A stretch of 64,000 nt of DNA from Ceratocystis colombiana. Taxonomy: Eukaryota; Ascomycota; Sordariomycetes; Microascales; Ceratocystidaceae. Below, piece after piece: positions 42,600-52,750 of the stretch (position 1 is its first letter; every line of letters starts with the position of its first letter). Both the position numbers and the translations under genes were made by a program. The stretch is taken from the NCBI GenBank assembly GCA_026419805.1, contig JAOSLS010000134.1:1-64000 (forward strand), written 5' to 3'. Below the pieces are notes generated by a model. It saw only the letters and a program-made list of their open reading frames with translations, was not told where the DNA came from and did not search any database.

Positions 42600-44040
42600 A
42601 TGTACGGATATCCCGGATCTGGCCACGGCCCCCACGGTGGCAATGGAGGCTACGGTCCTCCTTACGGAGCTCCTCCTGGAGGTTATGGTGGCCCTGGTGG
42701 CTACAATGGCGGAGGTGGCTATCCGCAACAGCATCAACAGTATGCCCCGCCCTCTGAGGCTCCGCCCAGCTGGCTCGATCGCTTTGGAATGCCTTCCGGC
42801 CAGGGACAAAATTATCAGGGCTACGGTGGAAGCGGCGGTTATGGCGGCGGGAACGGCCAGCGTAAGTTGTCTCCCAGTCCTTGAGTATACAGTGACGCTT
42901 CTAACCTTCCCCGTTAGCCCGTGCCGAGATGCCACCAACGGAATCTCAAAAGTTTGGCCATGGCGCCCCTGATGACTACTCTTTCAAGTACTCCAATTGC
43001 ACAGGCCGCCGCAAGGCGCTGCTCATTGGCATCAACTATTTTGGCACCGAAGCAGAGCTGCGTGGCTGCATCAACGACGTACACAATGTGTCCAACTTCA
43101 TCATGCAGAACCATGGCTACAAGCGTGAGGACATGGTCATTCTGACCGATGATAAGACCAACGATCCTATGAGCATGCCCACTCGCGAAAACATCATCAA
43201 GGCCATGAAGTGGCTCGTTTCTGGTGCTGAGCCTAATGACGCCTTATTCTTTCATTACTCGGGACATGGTGGTCAAGCGGCTGATACTGATGGCGACGAG
43301 GAAGACGGCCATGATGAAACCATCTACCCCGTGGATTTCCAGCGCGCTGGACACATTGTAGACGACGAAATCCATGAGTACTTGGTGGCGCCCCTCCAAG
43401 CCGGTGTACGCCTGACTGCCATTGTAGATGCGTGTCACTCTGGCTCTGTACTTGACCTCCCGTACATTTACAGCACCAAGGGCGTTATCAAGGAGCCTAA
43501 CCTGGCCAAGGAAGCTGGCGAGGGTCTGCTCAGTGCATTTAAGGCGTATTCACGCAATGATATGTCCGGTGTGGCAACGGAAGTCTTTGGCTTTATTAAG
43601 AAGGCAGCCAAGGGCGACGGCGCGTACAAGAAGACAATCAAGACCAAAACATCTCCAGCCGATGTTGTCATGTGGTCAGGCAGCAAAGACGACCAGACAT
43701 CGTGGGTTTTCTGCCTTTTTGTCTTGACTCATCCAGAAAACATGCTAACCTTGCTGTTACTAGGGCCGATGCAACCATCAACTCCAAGGCGACAGGCGCC
43801 ATGTCGTGGGCGTTTATATCCTCTATGAACAACAATTCAAACCAGACATACCTCGAGCTGCTCAACAGCATCCGCGATTTGCTAGAGCAAAAATACTCAC
43901 AACGCCCGCAGCTCTCATCTAGCCATCCGCTTGGTAAGTTCGTTCGCAGGAAACTCTTTGGTTCTTGGCTAGTCTGTGTGGAAGATTGTTGCTAACCAGC
44001 TGAGCTGTGCCCAGATGTCAACTTGAAATTTGTCATGTAA
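42600..44040 (+). CDS. MCA1: Metacaspase (caspase-like Arg/Lys protease)
   Basis: Type I metacaspase: a cysteine protease cleaving after basic residues, linked in fungi to stress responses, protein quality control and cell death. Exons 42600-42861, 42918-43701, 43764-43933 and 44015-44040 give 413 aa. The first ~88 residues are a Gly/Tyr/Pro/Gln-rich prodomain (repeated GGYG and YPQQ). The caspase fold runs from KALLIGINYFG. Catalytic His204 is in HYSGHGG and Cys260 in DACHSGS, the expected dyad. Acidic DGDEEDGHDETIYP follows, then QTSADATINSKATGAMSWAF, reconstituted exactly across the third intron's junction, and the C-terminus DVNLKFVM. The last exon is only 26 nt. The ATG at 42600 gives a complete prodomain. 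Confidence 0.95.
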
Positions 44041-45855
44041 ACAAAGAAGGTGATTGCCAAGGTTTAGTTAGTGTGATGGTGGGTGGGTATATATCCCCAA
44101 GGCATCTGAAACAACCAATATTACAAATTTATCTTCTACTTGTGAGCTTTTTTTTTTTTTTCCCTTTGTTTCCTGAAAGGCAAAGAAAGGGACGGTACGA
44201 TCAATGTTAAAGAGATTCTTCCGATAGGTGACATTCGCTAGTAAATTTGTTTCTGGAGAAACCAAGTCCCTCCATCCCCGGCTATTAACATATGAACACG
44301 CACCCATCATTGGGCTTCGGGTGCATCAGGAAGAAGCGTCTTTGCTTGTTCTCTCAAAGCACGGACAAGCCATGGGTGGGAAAGAACATAATGGATAAAC
44401 ACGCTCGCTCGGGTTTCCCGAGGAAAGCTAGGCCAGCTACTGTTTGCCAGGCGTGGCTGCTGGTTGATCGCATTTTCTTCTTTTCCTATGCTATGCCAAC
44501 CATGCGAACAAATACGCCTCGCATCTCAGGGCTCTTTTCTTGTTTCTCGTTCTCATACTAGTGTGTGTTTCTATCCACCGGCCGGAACAGGTGGAGGGAG
44601 GAACACAAGAAGAGGAGAAGAGAGGAGAGATGGGGGGGAACAATAGGAAGGGACCCCTGTTCTTGGTGCTGCATATGTACAGTACTTGAGTTGTGACAAG
44701 TTCCAATCAGCAAACAGGGATGATTCAATCTTGACCGTCGGGTCTTTGTTCTCTGTCTCACCAAGTCAGACCCCCAGGATAAAGATGGTCTTTTTTTTGG
44801 CTTGGCATGAGTAACCGTATTAAGACAAGTGAGCTATTTGAACGAGACAGAGAACAAGACACAGGCATACATTCACCAAACCACGCTACTGGAGAGTTTA
44901 AACATGAGAAAGAGCCTTGTATTTTTGTCCCAAGGTATATATAGTATAGTAAATCCGGGTTTGTAGCTCGCAATTAAAGACATGAAAAAGAAAGCGCAGG
45001 AGTGACGAGGAATATCGGGAAGGAAAGACGGAAAAAGACAAGAACAAAGGCGTTGTTGTTGAATGTCAGGGAATGCGTTGAAGAGAAGGGAATAGTATAA
45101 GTGTAATAAGTGAGTAAGAGGCAGACAGAGAGAACAAGGGTAGAGAAACAGCAAAGTTCGGAATTTGGTGGTTGGGGCTCGCCTGACATTGCTGGACTTG
45201 GGGCTAATGATGCAAGACAGACCAGGAGAGAGCGAGAAAGAGGGAAAAAAAAAGCATGGGTGGGTGGGTAGGTGCATGGATGGGTGCAATGGCCAAAGCA
45301 CGCCCCGATTAGAGCTCCGTGTTGACTTCTTTTTGGGGCCATTGGGGGTCCATGTAGGGCCATTTTCCCTTGTTTGTTTCCTCTCTCTCTCTCTATCCCT
45401 CGCTCTTTCTTTGTCTCTCATTTCCTGGCTTTGCGAGTAAACAAAAAAGCAAGATAGATGTAGCAAAAGCATGACGAAGCGGTGCCACCCACCAAAGAGA
45501 CATTGAAGTTGGTGCAGGAGGGCAGCAGAGATGGGGGATAGAGAAGAGGGAGACGAGAGTAGCCTGCCCCAGAGCTCGTGCTCATGGTCGTTGAGGGGAA
45601 TAGGAGAAAATAAAATAAAAAGAGGCCGTCGATGTCGAATAGGAGAGGTGAGCGAGCAGAAGTCAGGCCGAGAATATGAGGGTCGAGATGTCCATGGTGC
45701 TGATTCACATGGAGTTGGTGCAGGCTCCGTGTATTCGGTATTTGGCTAGTAGCCGGTGGCAATGAACAATTGCGCTTGTTCGCTCTCTTCTCCCATCCCG
45801 CCCACGCCCTTCTGCTCTACTCTACTCTGCCTCAAGAAAGCTCTGCCTCTCTCGT
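44041..45855. other. Convergent intergenic, metacaspase/CYSTM gene
   Basis: 1.8 kb between converging stops with no supported gene. Low-complexity patches: T run 44149-44161, (gggt)n-like at 45257-45275, (ct)n at 45381-45393. Long open frames across 44870-45760 are pyrimidine- or purine-rich without family signals. Confidence 0.45.
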
Positions 45856-46323
45856 TTAACAACAGCAGTCGAGGCATTCAAGGCATTCAAGACAGCATTC
45901 ACAGGACTCCTGGCACAGGAAGCAGCAGAACATGGCGGCAAAACAGCTGTACAGGCAGCTGTGTGACTTTTCTTCCTTAGGAGGGGGCTGCTGCTGATAC
46001 GCCACCTATATTCAAGTGTTTGCCGGCGGAGAGGCTTGGGTATTAGCCGATGTGGAAACAAAGAAACGGGGGAGCAGAGCTGAAGTGCAACTTACAGGAG
46101 GAGGCGGCTGCGAGTAGCCCTGAGGGTAGCCTTGAGGAGGGTAGCCTTGAGGAGGATAGCCCTGAGGGTAGCCGGGCTGAGGGGCGTAGCCGGGCTGGGG
46201 AGCGTAGCCAGGGTAGCCGGGCTGAGGAGGGTAACTGTACAGAAGTAAGTTAGCACAGCGAATATAGAGAAGCAAACGTACAGGATGCTGTGCGGTGGTG
46301 AATAGCACTTACGGCTGCGACAT
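45856..46323 (-). CDS. CYSTM-type cysteine-rich small membrane protein
   Basis: Assembled by hand from three exons: 46323-46313 (11 nt), 46234-46096 and 46005-45856; introns 78 and 90 nt; all phases close at 99 aa. The N-terminal half is a run of GYPPQ/GYAPQ repeats (about residues 8-48). The C-terminal half has a short hydrophilic linker KEEKSHS followed by a hydrophobic Cys-rich stretch, SCLYSCFAAMFCCFLC, and more Cys pairs ending CLDCCC; 13 cysteines in the last 35 residues. This is the layout of CYSTM (cysteine-rich transmembrane module) proteins, tail-anchored stress or metal-tolerance proteins of fungi, plants and animals. Differences: extra Glu-Cys repeats after the module (ESCECCLECLECLDCCC). 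Function here is inferred from the family. Confidence 0.8.
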
Positions 46324-49269
46324 AGCGAGGGGCTAAAGACTGTGTGTGTGTATGTGAGATAATAGGCAGACTGTGTATACAGACTGAGAGACTAGTAAGT
46401 TAAGTAATAAGTAGATATAAGGCCAGCAATAAACGTATAAAAGCAACCGCAGAGCAACACGAAGAAGTAAACAAAGAGCAAGAGCAAAAGAGAGTGAATG
46501 GCAAGAGATGAAGAGGACGAGCAGAGACCGAGAGAAGATGAGGAAGAAAAGAAAAAAAAAAGAAAAAAAAAGAGGAGAGGAACTAGCTTGAATTAAAATA
46601 ATGACGAAAATAAAGGAAAAAAATAAAATGAGAATAAAATTCCTGCCAACCTAGTAGCAAGCAGAACTTATGTACAAAGCACCTATAGCTAGCATGCTAC
46701 AACACCGAGGCGGCAGGCGGCTGCACGGTACAGCCCGTCCGTTTGTTCACGTTGGTCTACGCCTACTGCTTTACCTTACCCTGTTTACTCCAAAGCGGCA
46801 CGTTTGCCTGTAGTGTGTACGTAAATTTACAGTTAATGGACAAGCAAGCCCGGTCAACAGGGTCAGGCGAGGAAAAGGATCATCTTGTGCCGCGATACTA
46901 AAAAAGAACAGCAATAATATCACCTACACGTCTAGGGTCTTGGCACTGGAGTACAGGCTGGGGCCCACTAAACCACAGAGTCCTCGACAGGGCTACAGGG
47001 GCCAATATCAAGTTTTTCGCCCTCACTTCATTCCCTTTAGGGCTTCAACTTTAAGCCCATCATCCTATTGTTCCTGCTCGGGTTGCCTGTTGTTCTATTT
47101 GCCCTCGCCCCTCGCCTATCTCCTCTGCTTCTCCTATGCTAAACCCCCCGTATTAAAGGCGGTGAGCGTTGCAACGCGACTTCTTTTTTTAGACACCAAG
47201 AGTTAGCGGACGTAAGCTTGCTTTGCCGTATGTACATGTTGCGTCTTGTATGTCTGTAGCTGTCTATATGGGGTGAACTGTCAGAGCGAGAGAGGAGAGG
47301 AAGGGCAGAAGGCGCAAAGGGAACTTCTTCCTCCTCCATTCTCCCCCCCCCCCCCTATGGGTATAGTAGATAGTAGATCTCCCTCTCTAACCTCCCCAGC
47401 TGAGGAATACCCTCCAAGTACACAAGTACACGTACAACCCAACATGTTCATATCAACCTGATCCCCAGAGGAGATCACAGACAGAATGACGTGGAACAAA
47501 CCCAGCTCCCAATAGAGCTTGGTCTAGTCTGCTGCTCCTTTCTTCTTCCCACGTCTCGTGCTGATATCTAAGCAAAACAGCCCGAAGGCATAGGCCTAAA
47601 CTTCTATTCTTGCTGCTTTAGTCTATCCAATACAGGCCAGGTAGGAAAGCTGGTCGACACTCTGGCCGAGCAGAGATAGACCCATCTAGAGAGACGGCGG
47701 CGGAATAATAAACAGTCATCTGTCGTTCGTGTTAGGGCAGCTTGGAATTGTTTGGGGTCTCTCTTGCTAATTAGCTATTTCAAGTCTCCAGATCCCAGCT
47801 TTCAAAATGCCAAGAACTTTTGACTTTGATAGCAAAAAGGGACATGCCGAGCTGCTCCTTTCACTAGCAATTTTAGTAACAGCATAGGATGGATGCCCTT
47901 TCTTCATCACAAGGAGCAAATTAAAATAAATAAAAATCAGATACTTTCATCATGCCCTGTCACACCAGTACCTGGCGTTTGCCAAGGCTATATCTATCTT
48001 CTATAGCTTGACGTATCCTGTATGTCTTTGTTGCTTTCGCCGTCAACGTTTGCCATGTACCAAGTACAGAGCAGCCCATAGGTATGCTCATAAACCGCGT
48101 GTCCAACTGGGCCTTCACCAGCACGCATGACGCGAATCGACACACACCAGATTAATTCCATATCTCCGTACTCATCAAACCAAAATACAATCATCTCGAG
48201 TGCTGCGCAAAAAGTGAAGCTGGGGCACGCTTGTGGTCCTGACATCCTGTGCACGCGCCCCCCGCCGAGATTTCTGCTAGCTTGTCCCTAAGGCCTATCT
48301 CAACGCCCCTTTGCTTTGTCCTGCTTGCCTATGCTCTATGCGTCTGCTTCTTCGTCTCATAATCTAGCTCTGGCCTTGAGTCTAGCTCTGACTCTAATTG
48401 TCTCTTACAAGTCCACATAGCTTTAGTCCCCTTTTTGCTTCCTCCTTGTCCAAGTTCGTGCACGTATTCATCTAACTACTGTCTGCAAGACTACGGCCCT
48501 TCGACTTCGGCCTATCATCTTTATATATCAGGCAAGGCAGGGGCCAAGTCAGTAGGCAGTCATAGCAGCTTTAACTTCTGGAGTCCGAGTTTACGAGGTC
48601 ATTTGCTCTTATTAAACATGCCGGGATTCATGGAGCAACGCTTTTTTGCCTCCTGCTCTCCGTATCATTTCTCGCTTTCCACAAGCCCTAGGATGCATTC
48701 GCTCACACACCCACCCACACACACAATGATGAAACAGTTTGTCTTTAGCCTCAGTCTTTGGCTGGCTTCCATAAATTACACCTACCATCCCTTGACGTCA
48801 TTTTTTGCTGTTTGAGCCCCACTTTCAACCCAACATCTTATCGTAAGCCAATAGAAGCATAGCCTTGATATCCTAAATAGCTACAACCTCAAATCAAATC
48901 GGCGTTGGTCTCGCTTCGCACGCTGCTTTAGATATTATAACCCTAACCCTCAACGCATTGCGGTGCTTGCTCTTCACGTGCTGAGTCATATGACAATAGA
49001 CCCATTTTTCTGAGAGCTTTGGCCAATCAATAAGTAAGCTTTCCTTTTTAGGATAGCTATGGACTTGCTTGCTTGGCCCCACTAGAGCCAACGTCGATCG
49101 ATAGCAGCCACTTTGGCCTAGGCTGTCAACTTAAGGAGCCAGCCATCCATTGAGTCCAAGCCTTGTCCTGTTGATTGATATTCCCACACAAACGCTAGAC
49201 GGCCTTACAAGAAGCCGCCCTCAATCTCAAGATTTCACACACAAACCTACTCAACTCCTCTCTCCCAAA
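46324..49269. promoter_or_regulatory. Long divergent intergenic region, CYSTM/ARPC2
   Basis: 2.95 kb, one of the two longest gene-free stretches. A-rich next to the CYSTM start (46540-46640), a C13 run at 47343-47355, and two telomere-like repeats AACCCTAACCCT at 48939-48950, about 320 bases before ARPC2. I found no conserved protein or RNA gene. A long-leader or non-coding transcript is possible but not visible from sequence. Confidence 0.4.
48939..48950. promoter_or_regulatory. Double telomere-like repeat upstream of ARPC2
   Basis: AACCCTAACCCT, two consecutive copies of the CCCTAA unit (the second partial), about 320 bases upstream of the ARPC2 ATG. Matches telobox-type promoter elements. 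Interior position and lack of further repeats argue against a telomere remnant. Confidence 0.4.
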
Positions 49270-50668
49270 ATGCTCCTGCTTGACTACCAAAATGTTCTGA
49301 TCCAGAACGTGCTCACCGAGCGCTTCTCCGGGTTTGTCCTTCCTCACAAAAACCGCCGGCACCAGCACAACCCATCGATCTTTAAACTCCTCACTGCTAC
49401 CCAAACATCATTCTCGACATCTCCATATCGTCCAATTTTCCCCCATTGCAAGCTCGCAAAGCTTCCGTCCCCTTCAATTCGCTAATAATTGGCCTCCGCC
49501 TCGTTTCTAGAGCTGCACCCACTCATATTGATCAGACCGTCTCTGATTTTGATGGCGTCATCTTTCACATTTCCACCCCCGAGACCAAGACCAAGATTCT
49601 ACTCTCTATCCAAATACGATGCTTCAAGGACCTCCTAAAGTATGGCGCCGACCAAGTTCTGCAGCGCGAATACAACAACTACGTTGCTCCGACCGAGCCG
49701 GGCTACGACTTTTCCGTCCAGGTCGATCTCGAGGATCTCCCCTCTGATAAGGGTATGCATAGATATACCCATCCATAAGCACGCCGCCAGTTTTGCTCTC
49801 GGCCCTGCTGCTTTTACCTAATTGCTAAAAAAAAGTAGCTTCAAATATGCTAACATGGTAGCTCTCTTCTCAATCTACAGAAGCACGTGACGCTCTTGTC
49901 ATGAAGTTTGCTTTGCTCAAGCGCAATGCCATGGCCGCCCCCTTCGAGGCCGCGTATCAAGAACACTACAAGCTTAGGGACGAAGCCAGCAAGTACACTA
50001 CTGAGGAGGCTCCTCAAGGCCTACGTGAGGGCGGCGAAGTCATGGCGATCCACTACCGCGAGGAGGAATCAATATTTGTCAAGGCCAGCCACGACCGTGT
50101 GACTGTCATCTTCAGCACAATTTTCCGCGAAGAAACCGACAAGGTCTATGGCAAAGTCTTCATCCAGGAGTTTGTCGATGCTCGTCGTCGCGCCATTCAG
50201 AATGCGCCTCAGGTGCTTTTCCGCAATGAGCCCCCGCTAGAGCTGCAGGGTGTTCCTAACATCAACAACACCAACAACGGCGAGGTTGGCTATGTCACTT
50301 TCGGTATGTCTTGTTCTCACACTAAGTCCTGTATCCAAATTACACGCGAAACATCCACTAACTATTCCCAGTTCTGTTCCCCCGCCATCTCACTCCCCAG
50401 CGCATGGACGAGGTCGTGTCGCATATCCAGACCTTCCGTGATTATTTCCACTACCACATCAAAGCTTCCAAGGCCTACATCCACTCGCGCATGCGCAAGC
50501 GGACTGCTGATTTCCTGCAAGGTAAGAATTCCAAAAACCCCCCAGTCTCTTCAAGTCATCATAGCAGCGTACTAACAGCTACATTCAGTACTGCGGCGCG
50601 CGCGGCCCGATAGCGAAGAGAAGGAGCGCAAGACGGCCACTGGTCGGACATTCAAAGTTCAAGCCTAG
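49270..50668 (+). CDS. ARPC2: Arp2/3 complex subunit 2 (ARPC2/Arc35)
   Basis: 34-kDa core subunit of the Arp2/3 actin-branching complex, contacting the mother filament; in hyphae it supports endocytic actin patches. Five exons: 49270-49331, 49511-49752, 49881-50303, 50372-50521 and 50589-50668; introns of 179, 128, 68 and 67 nt; 318 aa. Seen: MLLLDYQNVLIQNVLTERFSG, FDGVIFHIS, KVYGKVFIQEF, and the C-terminal VLFPRHLTP...FRDYFHYHIKASKAYIHSRMRKR block, continuing to FKVQA. The first intron's donor is gtttgt, an unusual one, but the protein requires the junction: FSG-AAPTHIDQTVSDFDG. All phases close. A telobox pair lies upstream. Confidence 0.96.
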
Positions 50669-51397
50669 ATGTTCCAGCATTCAAAAAAATATTGCTTGCT
50701 TGCACATCTTGTGCTTCTCTATCCAATGTCATTTCTGTATCTGTCCTCTTGCTTGTGTTACTTTCGAGCTTGTTCTGCTTTCTCCAACACCCATGAACCT
50801 TTGTTACTAGTTACTTTTATGTTCTGTTATATTAAACGAATGCAGCGTAGACTGGATGGCCCTTAAATTTCCATGGGCAAGGGCCCACACTATATATTAT
50901 TGTTGGCTCGACAATTAGAACTACTTTGCCGGAAAGTTAGAGAAGATTCTCCCCATAGGACCCATAGGACGAGGTAACCTGTGACGTTGCCAACGTTTGT
51001 TAACCCTACATACAACCCTAACTTGTATTCTATCGTCAAGTCCCAAAAACCTTAGCTGAATCAAACCACCAGACATTTCATGCGAATCTTTCACCCTAGC
51101 CACTCTTGCTATTTCTGCTATTCCAACGCTTTCCAAAAACAACTAGAGTGGGCTGCCCTTTTTATCTCCTACACTTAAGGCTACACCCTCAACATTAGCA
51201 TCCTCTGCGAAGAGGTCACTACTCAGATATTTCATTAGCCTACTTCTCAAAACTGACAAGACAGTTGGTCGTTTAACAAATAATAGACGCCCTTATCCGT
51301 CAGCACGTATACCCGAATATATATAAAGCGATATATACATACGCATATATACATCTACGATTTCCTCAGTGTCTCTTGTTTCCTCCCTCTCTACAGC
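50669..51397. promoter_or_regulatory. Intergenic ARPC2/LCL3 with LCL3 promoter
   Basis: 729 bases. AACCCTA-type boxes at 51002-51008 and 51014-51022. TA-rich elements (tatatataaag at 51318-51328, tatatac repeats to 51352) lie 45-80 bases before the LCL3 ATG. No gene. Confidence 0.45.
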
Positions 51398-52318
51398 ATG
51401 GTCTGGCCTTTCACAGGGTCTGGGACCTCAACTCCGCCCAGCAAATCCCCTGATCCTAAACAGTCATCAAGCACCTGGACTCAATCATTGACAGGCCCGT
51501 CATCGCAATCATCAGTGCCACTTGCTGCAGCGCTTGACTGGGCGCCGACATTTGCCTCGACGGTGATAGCATTAGGTGTAATTAATCTGTATGGCAAGTA
51601 TCTACGGCGCATCCCGAGCACCATGTTCATCAAGCCCGATATGTACCGTTCGCGTAGCCTCTATGGGCGAGTGACCAGCGTTGGTGATGGCGATGGGCTG
51701 CAGTTGTACCATATGCCTGGCGGGAGATTTGCAGGCTGGGGATGGCTACGCAAGGTGCCAACGAAGAAAGTGGATTTGAAGGGGAACACGGTACGTTGCA
51801 GGAGTCCGCGAAGACGCAGTCAGGGGCTTTGGAGGTGTGGATGAGGAAATTTGCAGCAAAGAGAGGGGCATTCTGAACATAGCAACACATTGCTAACCCT
51901 CTAACACAAAAAAATCCAGATCTCAATCCGTATCGCCGGAATCGATGCGCCAGAAGCCGCGCACTTTGGCAAGCCTGCACAGCCATATGCCTTCGAAGCG
52001 CAGCGGTGGTTGACCGACTACGTAAGAAACCGCAATGTGCGTGTACGCATTCTACGCAGCGACCAGTACGAACGAGTTATTGCAACAGTGTTCATCTGGC
52101 GCTGGGGAATCTTACGCTATGATGTCGGGCTGGAAATGCTCAAGCGTGGGCTAGCCACAACGTACGAGGCCAAGACAGGCGTGGAATTTGGCGGTCGTGA
52201 AACGCTGTACAAGGCAGCTGAGGCCAAGGCTAAAACAGCAAAGGTGGGGATTTGGTCGTTGAAGAATTTCGAGAGTCCAAGAGAGTACAAGGACCGATAT
52301 AGTTTGAGGAAGAAGTGA
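51398..52318 (+). CDS. LCL3: Membrane-anchored SNase-fold endonuclease Lcl3
   Basis: Staphylococcal-nuclease-type protein of fungal mitochondria. Exons 51398-51790 and 51920-52318 with a 129-nt intron give 263 aa, close to other Lcl3 proteins. A Ser/Pro-rich start is followed by a transmembrane segment at about 47-65 (DWAPTFASTVIALGVINLY). The TNase domain follows: GRVTSVGDGDGLQLYHMPGGR, then, across the intron, ISIRIAGIDAPEAAHFGKPAQPY with the catalytic-type Arg and Asp, QYERVIATVFI, EMLKRGLATTYEA and a KVGIWSLKNFESPREYK ending typical of Lcl3. The splice phase is 0. In yeast Lcl3 affects lifespan; activity here is inferred from the family. Confidence 0.95.
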
Positions 52319-52600
52319 AATGCCAACACCTGGTGAGTTTGAGAGAGGCTACTTGAATCTGAAGCTGGTGCGCTTAACTTCATTTGTCCTCTTCAACTGA
52401 TTGATACCCGTTCTAGCTATGAGTAAACGATAGACCCTATGATTCTTCGTTGATATTCCCGCTCTACTATCCGTAAAGCTCACGTGAACAATCTGGTTCT
52501 ATGACGTACATCTCTGCCCTGCCGGGGCAAAAGGAAAAGTAAAAAATATGCAAAACAATCGGTCTCGGCTCATTGAAATGAGCCAAGAGAAGCTGTGCGT
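52319..52600. other. Intergenic LCL3/tRNA-His
   Basis: 282 bases: LCL3 3' UTR and the tRNA 3' flank. On the minus strand the bases after the tRNA 3' end (52560-52600) show no strong T run for Pol III termination close to the gene, other than a possible one at about 52540-52555. Confidence 0.35.
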
Positions 52601-52691
52601 GCCATAACCATGAATCGAACATGGGTCACGTCGGATTACTATTGACTCCTAGAACCACAACGACGTATTCTAACCACTAAACTATTATGGC
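52601..52691 (-). tRNA. tRNA-His(GTG): tRNA-His (anticodon GTG) with 20-nt intron
   Basis: The minus strand folds into a full cloverleaf: a perfect 7-bp acceptor stem (GCCATAA/TTATGGC), D arm with AGTGGTTAG, a 5-bp anticodon stem CGTCG/CGACG, loop TTGTGG-C with anticodon GTG at 52658-52656, a 4-nt variable loop, and a T arm CCATG-TTCGATT-CATGG. A 20-nt intron (52654-52635) is inserted after base 37, the standard position. The T loop fits the B box and the D arm the A box. CCA is not encoded, as in other eukaryotes. Confidence 0.93.
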
Positions 52692-52750
52692 TGTGATGAG
52701 ATGCTCACGAAGATCACCGCCATTATCCCCACTCAAGACAGTAATTTTTG

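Noticed and set aside
44873..45762. Overlapping long minus-strand open frames (199, 129 and 114 codons)
   Set aside because: Low-complexity purine/pyrimidine DNA with Ser/Leu/Phe-rich products and no motifs.
48939..48950. Telomere or subtelomere remnant
   Set aside because: Only two repeat units, surrounded by single-copy housekeeping genes; more like a promoter box.
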